Positions 1-7,988 are shown, counted from the first letter of the stretch. The stretch: DNA of 40,445 nucleotides from a bacterium (GCA_023249225.1 JAHFDA010000022.1:1-40445), one strand, 5' to 3'. Notes: generated from the letters alone by a model not told the origin. Made by a program: numbers and translations.

Positions 1-1
1 A

Positions 2-46
2 GAAGGCCTGCGAATACTGACCGAGACGGTTACGGCTCCGATTTAA
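2..46 (+). CDS. Possible C-terminal tail of a gene entering from the left
   Basis: Frame 2 is open from the window edge and reads EGLRILTETVTAPI before a TAA at 44-46. Base composition here is ordinary for the window and changes abruptly to AT-rich DNA just after the stop, which fits the end of a gene. Fourteen residues cannot identify a family, and the open frame could be chance. Confidence 0.25.
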   Translation, partial: EGLRILTETVTAPI

Positions 47-145
47 TAGAATTAAATAAACATTAATTAAATATATCCGGATAAAAATGTTTAATTATTT
101 AAAATACATTGTAATATTTGTATGTGAATAAAATTATTCGAAATA
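47..145. other. AT-rich junction segment
   Basis: About 100 bases composed almost entirely of A and T, with several ATTAA/TTAAT runs. It contrasts sharply with the GC-rich DNA on both sides and ends exactly where the truncated DUF4143 reading frame begins. It contains an in-frame TGA at 125-127 for the downstream frame. It could be a promoter region or a recombination scar; no clear -35/-10 pair stands out. Confidence 0.5.
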
Positions 146-625
146 TTGGAGGATACCCTGCTTGGTTTTCGCGTGCCGCCCTGGGTGCGCTCCAAGGATC
201 GCCGCATGATCGAGACCGAAAAGTTTTATTTGTTTGATGTGGGTCTGGCCAACTTTTTGTGCGGCCGTCGGCCCTGTTCCGGCACGCCGGAGTTTGGCAA
301 GGCCTTTGAGCACTACATTTTAATGGAGCTGCGCGCTTACCGGGCCTACCGCCAGCCAGATCTGGAAATCACCTTTTGGCGCACCAGCACCGGCCAGGAA
401 GTGGATTTTATTCTGGGCGATAAGTTGCTGGCCATCGAAGTCAAGTCCAGCGAGCGGGTGACCGACAATCAACTCAAGCACCTAAAGGCCTTAATGGCCG
501 ATGGCCCGGTCAAAAAATCTCTGGTGGTATGTTGTGAACGTGCGCCGCGCAGCTACGGGGCCATTGAAATACTGCCCTGGAAGGTGTTTTTGGAGCGCCT
601 ATGGGCGGGGGAGCTTGGAATTTAG
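146..625 (+). pseudogene. C-terminal remnant of an AAA ATPase with DUF4143 domain
   Basis: The 159-residue frame matches only the C-terminal DUF4143 part of the AAA_14/DUF4143 ATPase family. It has the KFYLFDVGLANFL strand (about residues 26-38), the FEHYILMEL helix and a nuclease-like EVDFIL...AIEVKSS motif (about 85-102). The P-loop ATPase half of about 250 residues that intact relatives carry is missing: upstream is AT-rich DNA with an in-frame stop, and the frame opens only with a TTG at 146. Two intact family members lie at 9995-11374 and 22603-23904, for comparison. The remnant is most likely non-functional, created by deletion or insertion at about position 145. Confidence 0.75.
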
Positions 626-731
626 GGGCAACCGTACAACATAAAACGTCAAAATTCGTCAAAAAATTGCCTGAAATTAATTCCGATTCTTATCGATCAA
701 CCTTAAAAGACCAATTCTAAAGGAGTTATTT

Positions 732-1391
732 ATGATCAACATGCTTTTCCGTAGAGCTTCATTGGCGCAGGAACCCGTGGCTGCCGTTGAAGCCGCTCCC
801 AGGATTGAAGTATCCGGGACGGCGCTGGAATTGATAAACAGAATTGGTGAAGTGCGGCAGATTGCATTACCTGGCCGACAAAAAGTCAGCATCACTGTAC
901 TCAAGGCCCGTGAACTAATGGCGTATCTCGGAGTAGACAGCCTTACGCCTGTTTACCAGAAGGCTGGCTTAAGGGTGCAGTTTAATGCGGCCAAAATGAT
1001 CAACAGATCCGGCATGTTGGTTAATCAGGACAGGCCGATGACAGAAGCAATTCTTGACGCCGTTGTGGCCAAAGCCAAAGAACAAGGTTTGACGAAGGCC
1101 GATGCGCTGGGCATGTTAAACCTGAAAGCTTCTCGAACAGCGTATGAAAAACTGTACGCGGAAAACTTTCACAGTAACTTTGGTATTTTCTGGTTTTGGA
1201 CTGCGGAAAAGTTTTTGGGGCACTATGAGGAGAGTCGATATCCTAAAGCAGCAGTTGTAAAGTCATATGATATTGATAGAAGTCGTGATAGCCGCTTTTG
1301 TCTGCGTCGCGTTGGCATCGACGATTGGTACGACGACGCTCCTGTTAATCGTGGCTACGGTGGGGGCGTTGTCTTTGGCTTGCCCGATTAG
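732..1391 (+). CDS. Hypothetical protein, 219 aa
   Basis: No family recognised. The start ATG has a strong Shine-Dalgarno, AAAGGAG, at 718-724. The protein is soluble in character with no signal peptide. It has a conserved-looking central block (residues about 30-160) rich in alternating hydrophobic and charged residues, and an aromatic stretch FGIFWFWTAEKF around 150-161. The C-terminal tail is rich in Asp, Arg, Gly and Tyr. The gene stands alone between the broken DUF4143 gene and the RAYT/repeat region. Its upstream region shares the 12-mer aaaacgtcaaaa (643-654) with the region upstream of the gene at 2587. Codon use is ordinary for the window to the end of the frame, so I regard the whole frame as real. 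Confidence 0.65.
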   Translation: MINMLFRRASLAQEPVAAVEAAPRIEVSGTALELINRIGEVRQIALPGRQKVSITVLKARELMAYLGVDSLTPVYQKAGLRVQFNAAKMINRSGMLVNQDRPMTEAILDAVVAKAKEQGLTKADALGMLNLKASRTAYEKLYAENFHSNFGIFWFWTAEKFLGHYEESRYPKAAVVKSYDIDRSRDSRFCLRRVGIDDWYDDAPVNRGYGGGVVFGLPD

Positions 1392-1450
1392 ACTCAATTT
1401 AGTTCTTGGCGCTTGAAATCTTGGATCCTTGGCCCAGCTGAGAAATATTT

Positions 1451-1788
1451 GCCCTGAAGGGGTCAAACATTTGTAGCCCAGGGCATCGCCCTGGGAAACT
1501 GGGCAACGTGGGTAACGTAGGCCGCGTATGCGTCATGATATTTCCAGCCCTGAAAGGGCGGAACACGTTTGACGGCGCGATGTTGTTGCGCCCCTACAGG
1601 GCTTGAATTGCGTGGGTGTGCCGTTGGTACCCGGGGCGATGCCCCGGGCTGATAATATTTCGCGCCTTCAGCGCTCGAATGATTCGAACATTCCGTTTAC
1701 GTGGCCCTGAAGGGGCCAAACATTTGTAGCCCAGGGCATCGCCCTGGGAATCGGTATGGTGCAAATGTTAAAGCCCTGTAAGGGCGAA
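1451..1788. repeat. REP-like palindromic repeat cluster downstream of the RAYT gene
   Basis: Three repeat types occur here and recur on the other side of the transposase. Unit A (1451-1496 and 1703-1749) joins a small stem, ccctgaaggg, to a perfect 8-bp stem cccagggc/gccctggg with an ATC loop. Unit B (1586-1610) contains gcgcccctacagggc. Unit C (1627-1680) has a stem cccggggc/gccccggg followed by tttcgcgccttcagcgct. Shorter stems of the same type, agccctgaaagggcg (about 1546-1560) and agccctgtaagggcg (about 1771-1785), lie between them. No protein is encoded from 1417 to 1802. Confidence 0.85.
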
Positions 1789-1802
1789 ATAAAAACCCAT
1801 CG

Positions 1803-2249
1803 CTAATCCCACAAATATTTTTCGTCATAAGCGATGCCAAACTCATCTAACAAAGTCCGAAGCTCATCTTGAAAATCAATCGTGCGGTGATGTGCTTCCT
1901 GATTTTGAATGTAACGCACAACGTCCTTCATATTGGATTCACTCACCGAAAATGCCCCGTATCCGTTCTGCCAGGAAAAGTGTTCGGCTCCTTTTGTTTT
2001 CATCCATTTAGATGAACTCTTTTTGACTTCTTCAACGACCTCACTCAAGGATTTGGTGCGGGCAAGTTGAAATAAAATATGAACGTGATCGGCCATACCG
2101 CCGACCTGGAGAGTTGGACAATTCTGGGTATTCAAGATTCCAGCCAGGTAGGCATGAAGTTCCGGTAGGATTGGCTCGGCAATGAGCGGTTGACGCAGCT
2201 TGGTGCTGAACACCAGATGGACATAAATTTTTGCCAACGATTGCGCCAT
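1803..2249 (-). CDS. REP-associated tyrosine transposase (IS200-like Y1 HUH family)
   Basis: The 148-residue protein has the compact Y1 transposase layout: an N-terminal KIYVHLVFSTK strand, the HUH metal-binding motif as DHVHILF (about residues 54-60), and the late helix with QNGYGAFSVSES, whose Tyr is the likely nucleophile. Such enzymes nick and rejoin single-stranded DNA at short hairpins. The lack of an accessory TnpB, and the palindromic repeats on both flanks in place of IS ends, mark it as a single-copy domesticated RAYT that acts on REP sequences. ATG start at 2249; unit B of the repeats begins only a few bases upstream of it. Confidence 0.88.
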   Translation of the reverse strand: MAQSLAKIYVHLVFSTKLRQPLIAEPILPELHAYLAGILNTQNCPTLQVGGMADHVHILFQLARTKSLSEVVEEVKKSSSKWMKTKGAEHFSWQNGYGAFSVSESNMKDVVRYIQNQEAHHRTIDFQDELRTLLDEFGIAYDEKYLWD

Positions 2250-2254
2250 AAATT

Positions 2255-2441
2255 TGTTGCGCCCCTACAGGGCTGGAAAACATGATGATACCGCAATCCC
2301 AGGGTGGTACCCTGGGCTGACAATGTTTCGCGCCTTCAGCGCTTGAATTGTTCGGGTATTCTGTTCAATCCCAAGCGATCATCTGGTTATCCGGGGCCCT
2401 GAAGGGGCCAAACATTCATAGCCTAGGGCATCGCCCTGGGA
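2255..2441. repeat. REP-like palindromic repeat cluster upstream of the RAYT gene
   Basis: Second half of the repeat array: unit B copy (2255-2278), unit C copy (2297-2350, with a diverged but still base-paired stem cccagggt/accctggg, which shows compensatory change), and unit A copy (2395-2441). The units are in the same orientation as the copies beyond the transposase, so the transposase sits inside a directly repeated B-C-A block. Confidence 0.82.
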
Positions 2442-2497
2442 ATAGATGTGCGTTGTTTAACGGTTGTTTGATCAAAACGTCAAAACCCTGCAATTTT

Positions 2498-2515
2498 TAT
2501 CGATAATTATCGATA
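2498..2515. promoter_or_regulatory. 18-bp perfect palindrome upstream of the 2587 gene
   Basis: tatcgataattatcgata is a perfect inverted repeat with no spacer, 71 bases before the GTG start at 2587. Together with the nearby aaaacgtcaaaa (2474-2485) it looks like an operator. No regulator can be assigned from sequence alone. Confidence 0.45.
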
Positions 2516-2521
2516 GGAGAT

Positions 2522-2590
2522 ATGCCCAGACAAGCCCTGAATGACATAGTCTTTAGGATGCCTGCAACCATTGATTGGAGTTTTAAGTGA
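2522..2590 (+). CDS. Possible 22-aa leader ORF overlapping the next gene
   Basis: ATG at 2522 preceded by taggagat, 22 codons, ending in a TGA that overlaps the GTG start of the next gene as GTGA. This layout would allow translational coupling. The Shine-Dalgarno sits very close to the ATG (two bases), which weakens the case, and the peptide resembles nothing I know. Confidence 0.2.
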   Translation: MPRQALNDIVFRMPATIDWSFK

Positions 2591-3828
2591 AGCACAAACA
2601 ACTGGCCGAGCAGCTCGAGTACAATTTTAGTTGCCGTAGAACCTTGCATTTTTCTCAAGCTGATTTTTTATTGAGTTTGTCAGAGTTTATTCAAAATCCG
2701 CTTCATGGCCGGGCGTTGGCCGGGCATATCCAAAACCCGCCAGTGCTGGCCAATGCCATCGATTCTCTTTTGCGTTATACAGACTTTGATGCGCACAAAC
2801 ACGCGATTGCCATTTTGTTTTTTGCTGCGCCGCAGTCGGAACGGGTGCTGGGTGAGCTACTGCGCGGGCAGGATGCGGCGGGTCTGGAAAAAATTGCCCA
2901 TTGGGTGGAGTTTATGATCTCCGAGCCAGACTCGCACTTTTTTGGTGCTTTCATGGACATTTGGGAGCGTTTTTGCGCCTTGCCGGGAGTCCACGTTTTG
3001 GCGGCTCACCTGGCCAAACATCCCGCGCTTAAAGAGGCTTACCCGCTTAAGATTCCGCAGCCGGAATGGGATGCATCCATTACACAGGAATTACTTGCGG
3101 CGCATGTGACCGAACCCCTGATGCAGGATATTGACCGTTTAAATAAAGATACATTTTTATGGTACCGGGCGCGCAATTTGGCGCTTTTGGCTAGCCTGAC
3201 GATGGTAACCATTGCTGGATTTTCAACCGGTGGACACATGGGTATGGGGTTATTTGCGGGCGGGGGTTTGCTTACAGGTGTAGAGTTAATTTTGGGAGTG
3301 TGGATGGGTGGAGATCCATATTTTTTTCAGAGCTCCCGGGTTCAAAGCCATTACTTCGAAACCAGATTGCAGAAGTCACAATTTCCTAAAATAATTTCAC
3401 GCTTAATGGCTGACCAGGCGATACCGCTTGCTGTCCTGGCACGCAATGTGGTTCAAATGCTATGGGAGGCAAGACAGCAGATGGTGTCTCTGGACGATGT
3501 TCAACTCTATGCCCTTGATCAATCAGATTTAGCGAACAAGTTTCGGAATGAATTTTCGACCGAACGTCAAAAAAAATTTGGAGTTGTCATCGGCTATGCC
3601 ATGCAGCTCATTAATATTGTCAGCGTGCAGCGTAGCCCGCTCGAAGCCGTTTTGTTTGCCAAGGCCCTGCTCAAAGAGATTAATATATTGAGCGGACATG
3701 TCTTGCCAGAGCTTGCAGTTCCGCTTGCGTTGCCGGAGGTACTCCCTGCGGATAAAAGCGGTGTGGTTGCCGCAGATCCCGCAGTCGCTGTTTTAGCGAG
3801 GGCAGTGCCCAAGAAAGCGACGCAGTAA
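2587..3828 (+). CDS. Hypothetical protein with central membrane segments, 413 aa
   Basis: No family recognised. GTG start with ttggag seven bases upstream. Residues 1-190 look like a helical soluble domain, possibly of HEAT-like character. Residues about 195-240 form two closely spaced hydrophobic segments (LALLASLTMVTIAGF, then the glycine-rich MGLFAGGGLLTGVELILG). Residues 245-360 are soluble and helical again, and the last 45 are Pro/Ala/Val-rich and probably disordered. It is likely an inner-membrane protein with cytoplasmic domains. Seven bases separate it from the aminotransferase gene downstream, so the two may be co-transcribed. Confidence 0.7.
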   Translation: MKHKQLAEQLEYNFSCRRTLHFSQADFLLSLSEFIQNPLHGRALAGHIQNPPVLANAIDSLLRYTDFDAHKHAIAILFFAAPQSERVLGELLRGQDAAGLEKIAHWVEFMISEPDSHFFGAFMDIWERFCALPGVHVLAAHLAKHPALKEAYPLKIPQPEWDASITQELLAAHVTEPLMQDIDRLNKDTFLWYRARNLALLASLTMVTIAGFSTGGHMGMGLFAGGGLLTGVELILGVWMGGDPYFFQSSRVQSHYFETRLQKSQFPKIISRLMADQAIPLAVLARNVVQMLWEARQQMVSLDDVQLYALDQSDLANKFRNEFSTERQKKFGVVIGYAMQLINIVSVQRSPLEAVLFAKALLKEINILSGHVLPELAVPLALPEVLPADKSGVVAADPAVAVLARAVPKKATQ

Positions 3829-3835
3829 GATCGAT

Positions 3836-5527
3836 ATGCTGAACCACAAACATCTGGCGCTGGCGCCGCATTCCCTTGCCGAATCCCACAGCCGCCGTCG
3901 CCTGGTGCGCGAATCGTTGTTCGCCAACGATTCCGCTTACCCGGGTCCCTTTGGCGAGCAGCCCTTTTTGTACTTTGATGGTACGGCCACGGGCAGCCCC
4001 AGCCGCATTATTTATGAAGCCAGCCGACATCTTGTGCAGCATCGCCATGGCAACTCGCATGGCAAGAGCGCGGGCGGCTTGTCGGCGCTGGAACTTTTTC
4101 ATGGATCCTTTCATGCCATCCGCACAATCATTGGCGCAAGCGAACAGGATTTGCTGTGGTTGACCGGCAGCGGGGCCACGGGCGCGGTGCATAAGTTTCT
4201 CGAACTGCTGGGCGCCAAACACCACTCGCGCGCGGCCGAAGTTTACGGCTGGAATCGCGCGGATCTTTCGCTTTCCAAACGACCGCTGTTTATCACCAGC
4301 CTTAAGGAACACCACAGCAACGACCTGCCTTTTGCCGAAAGCGTGGGCGAACTGCGTTACGTGGGTTTCTGTGAGCCCACGAACGACATTGATCTCGATG
4401 AACTCGAAATGCTCCTCAAGGCGGCGCAGGCCGAAGGACGGCCTTACGTGGTCGTATCCATTCAGGGCGCAAGCAATGTCGACGGTTCGCAAAACGATAT
4501 GTCCGCGATTGCGCGATTGGCGCATCGCTACGGCGCTTACGTGGGTTTCGACCTTGCGACGCATGGCTCGCACCGGCCCATCCAGGCCCGGCCCGGAGAC
4601 GATTCCGAAACCTGGCCGGATTTTTTGTTTTATTCGTCCCACAAACTGGTGGGTATGGGACTCGACGGTAATCCGGGCATGCTTTACGTTTCGGAACGGC
4701 TCTTGCGCGGGCTGGATGCCATGATCGGAGAGATTCCTGTGGAGGTTGGCGGGGACACGGTGATTTATACCAGCGCGGTGCCGGGCAAGCGCGTGGGTTA
4801 TATTTCCGACAAGCACTACTGGATCGGCGGCTCCGACAATATTGGCGGAGCGGTGCGGGCGGCCTTGGGACTGATCCTCCGGGAATGGGTGGGTTGGGAG
4901 GCCATCGAAGCGCAGGAGCGCAAGCTTGGCGACACCATGCTGCATGCCTTCGAGGGTTTCTACGATTCCGACCCGCCCATTGGCTTGCTGGGAAGTTTCG
5001 GACGCGAGCGTTTGCCGGTATTTTCCTTTACGACCGGTGGCGTGCGTTATACCCCGGAGCGCGTAATCAAACGCTGGAATTATTTGGATCACCGTTTGGC
5101 CAGTCTGTGGTTGCAACAGCATTTTGGACTGCAATTACGCGAAGGTTGCGCCTGCGCGGGCAAATATGGCGCTCGGCTTTTGGGAATTCCGCTGCCGGTG
5201 ATGGAAAAAATCATCGCGGACATCCAATCGGGCAACGAGCGCAGCCGACCCGGCTGGGTGCGCGCCACCGTGGACTGGACGCACGAGCCTTGGGATGTTG
5301 CCGATCTTATTGGCAAGCTCGACGAAATGCGCCGCTCGGTGTGGGCCATTAAGTGCCAATATCGCCAGCAACCCGATGGTAGTTTCGCCTTGCGCCGTCC
5401 CGGCCAAAGCTGGTGGAGCCGCTTTGACGAGCCCTACGATGCTGAAGTTTCCGCCGCCTGGAACCGCAATCATCGTACGGAGGTTCAAGGGTTCTTAAAC
5501 TTTGCGCGCGGATTCTTTGGAATTTAA
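3836..5527 (+). CDS. PLP-dependent class V aminotransferase / cysteine desulfurase-like protein
   Basis: Fold-type I PLP enzyme of the aminotransferase class V family. Landmarks: YFDGTATGSPS (46-56), the phosphate-binding GSGATGAVHKF (111-121), EHHSN (158-162), VGFDLATHGS with the Asp that contacts the pyridine nitrogen (D239), and the Schiff-base lysine in YSSHK (K270). Residues 435-451 (REGCACAGKYGARLLGI) place cysteines C438 and C440 where desulfurase relatives hold their catalytic Cys, so sulfur transfer from cysteine is possible, though not proven. At 563 aa it is about 150 residues longer than SufS, with an added C-terminal region rich in Trp and Arg. Its TAA overlaps the stop codon of the convergent MFS gene. 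Substrate unknown. Confidence 0.87.
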   Translation: MLNHKHLALAPHSLAESHSRRRLVRESLFANDSAYPGPFGEQPFLYFDGTATGSPSRIIYEASRHLVQHRHGNSHGKSAGGLSALELFHGSFHAIRTIIGASEQDLLWLTGSGATGAVHKFLELLGAKHHSRAAEVYGWNRADLSLSKRPLFITSLKEHHSNDLPFAESVGELRYVGFCEPTNDIDLDELEMLLKAAQAEGRPYVVVSIQGASNVDGSQNDMSAIARLAHRYGAYVGFDLATHGSHRPIQARPGDDSETWPDFLFYSSHKLVGMGLDGNPGMLYVSERLLRGLDAMIGEIPVEVGGDTVIYTSAVPGKRVGYISDKHYWIGGSDNIGGAVRAALGLILREWVGWEAIEAQERKLGDTMLHAFEGFYDSDPPIGLLGSFGRERLPVFSFTTGGVRYTPERVIKRWNYLDHRLASLWLQQHFGLQLREGCACAGKYGARLLGIPLPVMEKIIADIQSGNERSRPGWVRATVDWTHEPWDVADLIGKLDEMRRSVWAIKCQYRQQPDGSFALRRPGQSWWSRFDEPYDAEVSAAWNRNHRTEVQGFLNFARGFFGI

Positions 5528-6669
5528 TTGCTAACGAGCGTTCCCCATGCCACCATCACCAGCGCCGCCGCCGTTAAAAACGGCGCACCGATGCCGAGAT
5601 GGTCAAAGCACAGGCCGCCGATCATGGGGCCGAGGATCCGGGCAAGGGCAGAGGCAGACTGACCGGCGCCAAGCGTGCCACCCTGCACGTCCGAAGTGGC
5701 CGAACGGCTAAGCAGGCTCATGATCGACGGCTGATTCAAAGCGTTGCCCACGGCCATAAAACAGGTGACCGCAACAAGCTGCGAAATGGACAGGACTTGC
5801 GACATCAGTGCCAGAGCCGCGCTTAAAGAAAACATGCCAATCATCAGCAAGCGCCGTTCGCCAAAACGTTTGCTCAAGGGCCCGATGGCTGTGCCCTGAA
5901 TGAGACCGACAATAATGCCGATGAGCGTAAAAATGTAACCCACCTGCGTCACGGTCATATCCAGACGTTTTTTGGCAAAGAGCGAAAACGTGGCTTCGAC
6001 CTGCGAAAAAGCCAGCGTCATCATAAAGAACAAAAAGATATACAGGGCAGTTTCGCGATGGCCAATGGTTTTGACAAAGGTTGCCCAGCGGCCCAGACGC
6101 TGCTGGCCACGTTTTTCGGGCGGAAGTGTTTCGGGCAAAATAAAAATCGCCATTAAAAAGTTGATCAGGCACAACAGGGCGGCAAAATAACCGGGCAGGG
6201 AGTAGCTGAATTTTCCGAGCAAACCACCGATGGCCGGGCCGATGGTAAAACCGATTCCAAATGCCGCGCCCACCATACCCATGCCCTTGGCGCGGTTTTC
6301 GGGTGTGGTCACGTCGGCCATGCAGGCCTGGGCCACGCTGATGTTGGCGCCAGACAGGCCGCTGATGGCGCGGCTTAGCAGCAAGAGCGGCAGGGTCTTG
6401 GCCCAGCCGAACAGCGTGTAACCAATGATGTTGAGCGATATCGTGGCCAGCATTACCGGACGTCGCCCGATGCGGTCGCTTAGCCGGCCGATGAGTGGCG
6501 CAAAGATAAACTGCATGAGCGAATAAATGGAAATCAGCAGCCCCACCTGAAAGCCGCTGGCGCCCATGTGCAGGGCGTAAAAAGGCAAAAGCGGAATGAC
6601 GATGCCAAATCCGATCAGGTCCATGCAGACGGTGAGAAAAACAACGGATTGGGGGGAACGTTTAGACAT
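5524..6669 (-). CDS. MFS drug:proton antiporter, DHA1/TetA-like
   Basis: Twelve hydrophobic segments, with the family signature in loop 2-3, GRLSDRIGRRPVML (motif A), and a second-half equivalent near IGPLSKRFGERRLL. The N-terminal block DLIGFGIVIPLLPFY and the GFTIGPAIGG stretch (motif C-like) match the TetA/DHA1 12-helix exporters, so proton-driven export of a small amphipathic compound from the cytoplasm is likely. The open frame extends to a TTG at 6708, but I chose the ATG at 6669 (MSKRSPQS), which gives 381 aa and the usual N-terminus length. Its TAA shares bases with the stop of the aminotransferase gene, so the two transcripts must overlap at their 3' ends. No regulator gene is adjacent. 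Confidence 0.85.
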   Translation of the reverse strand: MSKRSPQSVVFLTVCMDLIGFGIVIPLLPFYALHMGASGFQVGLLISIYSLMQFIFAPLIGRLSDRIGRRPVMLATISLNIIGYTLFGWAKTLPLLLLSRAISGLSGANISVAQACMADVTTPENRAKGMGMVGAAFGIGFTIGPAIGGLLGKFSYSLPGYFAALLCLINFLMAIFILPETLPPEKRGQQRLGRWATFVKTIGHRETALYIFLFFMMTLAFSQVEATFSLFAKKRLDMTVTQVGYIFTLIGIIVGLIQGTAIGPLSKRFGERRLLMIGMFSLSAALALMSQVLSISQLVAVTCFMAVGNALNQPSIMSLLSRSATSDVQGGTLGAGQSASALARILGPMIGGLCFDHLGIGAPFLTAAALVMVAWGTLVSN

Positions 6670-6715
6670 GGGGTGATTCAAAGTATACAAGTCTGTGTGG
6701 TGAAACAACTATTTT

Positions 6716-6955
6716 ATGTTTGATACAATTGTCACGAAAATGAAGGGGAGTTTATATCAACTGGCGAAACAATATATTGACCTAATCGAAAAGATTGAGG
6801 AAACCAGTGATCCCCAAAAATTGCACTCACTGGAAGAAAAACGAGTTGATTTGCATTGGATGTTTATAGACGCACTCAAGCAACAGGGTATTAAATTTAA
6901 AGATAGGGAACATGCTACGCGCATTGCCCTTAGGATCGTCAAAGGAGAATTATGA
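6716..6955 (+). CDS. Small helical protein, paralogue of the next gene (79 aa)
   Basis: No known family. The C-terminal half MFIDALKQQGIKFKDREHATRIALRIVKG aligns without gaps to the next gene's MLMDVLRKEGIEFSDRFDAMRIAFELVAKG, apart from one inserted residue near the end, and both contain an earlier Y-x-DL segment. They are therefore tandem paralogues. It is predicted all-helical and soluble, and divergently oriented from the MFS gene. Its stop overlaps the next start as ATGA. Confidence 0.68.
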   Translation: MFDTIVTKMKGSLYQLAKQYIDLIEKIEETSDPQKLHSLEEKRVDLHWMFIDALKQQGIKFKDREHATRIALRIVKGEL

Positions 6956-7224
6956 CGGTAGTTGAAATCGCCCGAATTTATACCGATCTCGTTAATCTCG
7001 ACCGTAAAATTCCCGACAACGAGTACATTGCAAAAGACGAGGTTGGTGCTCTCAGAGCGACGTATCATCAAATGCTGATGGATGTATTAAGGAAAGAGGG
7101 TATAGAATTTTCTGATCGTTTTGATGCCATGCGCATAGCTTTTGAGCTTGTTGCAAAGGGAACATCAACCCCGGTGTCCACAATCCCTGTTCCATCTGTA
7201 TCCGTTGGGAAAATCGGATCTTGA
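6952..7224 (+). CDS. Small helical protein, paralogue of the preceding gene (90 aa)
   Basis: ATG overlaps the preceding stop (ATGA) and has its own AAAGGAG seven to eight bases upstream. The core (residues 10-72) matches the preceding protein. The last 18 residues are a Thr/Ser/Pro/Val tail that the paralogue lacks. The stop overlaps the TTG start of the four-repeat membrane protein, so three genes are translationally linked. No function can be assigned. Confidence 0.7.
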   Translation: MTVVEIARIYTDLVNLDRKIPDNEYIAKDEVGALRATYHQMLMDVLRKEGIEFSDRFDAMRIAFELVAKGTSTPVSTIPVPSVSVGKIGS

Positions 7225-7988
7225 GCTTGCGAAATTCAGCGGTAGAACAAAGTCTAAGCAAAGTTCCCGAGGTCACGCTGTTTTTCTGGATCCTCAAGAT
7301 TGCGGCCACCACGCTGGGCGAAACGGGCGGCGATGCGGTGTCGATGTCGATGAAACTGGGCTACCTTGCCGCCACGGGGATATTTGCGGCGCTTTTCATA
7401 CTTGCCGTGCTTGCGCAGATGGCCGCGAAACGGTTTCATCCCTTCCGATATTGGACGACGATTATCGCCACCACGACCGTCGGCACCACGCTGGCCGACT
7501 TTGCCGATCGTTCCCTCGGCATTGGCTACACCGGGGGCACAACGCTTTTGTTCGCACTACTCATTGCCTCGCTGGCCCTGTGGTATCGCACGATGGGGTC
7601 GGTGTCGGTGGAGACTGTCAATTCGCCCCGAGTCGAAATGTTCTACTGGGGGACGATTATGTTCTCCCAGACCCTGGGCACCGCGCTGGGGGACTGGACG
7701 GCCGATACCGCCGGGCTGGGCTACAGCGGCGGCGCCTTAGTATTTGCCATACTGCTTGCCTTGGTTGTTGCGGCCTATTACTGGACGAAGATTTCACGCA
7801 TCCTGTTGTTCTGGACGGCTTTCGTGCTTACGCGTCCCCTGGGTGCCGTGCTTGGCGATTTTCTTGACAAGCCGATCAGCGCAGGTGGCCTGGCGCTGAA
7901 CCGTTTTTCGGCATCGGCCGCGCTGCTGTGTTTTATTGCCGCCGGCATGATGTTGTTTCCGCAAAAAGCGGCTAGCAAAAGTCATTGA
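7221..7988 (+). CDS. Polytopic membrane protein with four internal repeats (COG4705-like)
   Basis: The sequence contains four copies of a unit of about 55 residues: a helix ending in a conserved T-x-LG-x-x-x-GD motif, then LGY-x-GG-like turns and a second hydrophobic helix. Copies: ATTLGETGGDAVS (28-40), TTVGTTLADFAD (85-96), QTLGTALGDWTA (about 151-162) and RPLGAVLGDFLD (about 205-216). Copies 2 and 3 are followed by LGIGYTGG and LGYSGG. That predicts eight transmembrane helices with acidic residues in the helix ends. It resembles the uncharacterised membrane-anchored proteins grouped as COG4705. Start is a TTG overlapping the upstream stop; no ATG lies near the N-terminus of the conserved region. 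Confidence 0.75.
   Translation: MSLRNSAVEQSLSKVPEVTLFFWILKIAATTLGETGGDAVSMSMKLGYLAATGIFAALFILAVLAQMAAKRFHPFRYWTTIIATTTVGTTLADFADRSLGIGYTGGTTLLFALLIASLALWYRTMGSVSVETVNSPRVEMFYWGTIMFSQTLGTALGDWTADTAGLGYSGGALVFAILLALVVAAYYWTKISRILLFWTAFVLTRPLGAVLGDFLDKPISAGGLALNRFSASAALLCFIAAGMMLFPQKAASKSH

Noticed and set aside
1440-2460. Possible CRISPR array in the palindromic repeats
   Set aside because: Repeats are unequally spaced, palindromic, of several types and tied to a RAYT gene; there are no regular spacers and no cas genes.
3680-5134. Long minus-strand frame (484 codons) antisense to the aminotransferase
   Set aside because: A shadow of a real gene in GC-rich DNA; its translation is low-complexity and lacks any domain pattern, whereas the plus-strand frame has PLP motifs.
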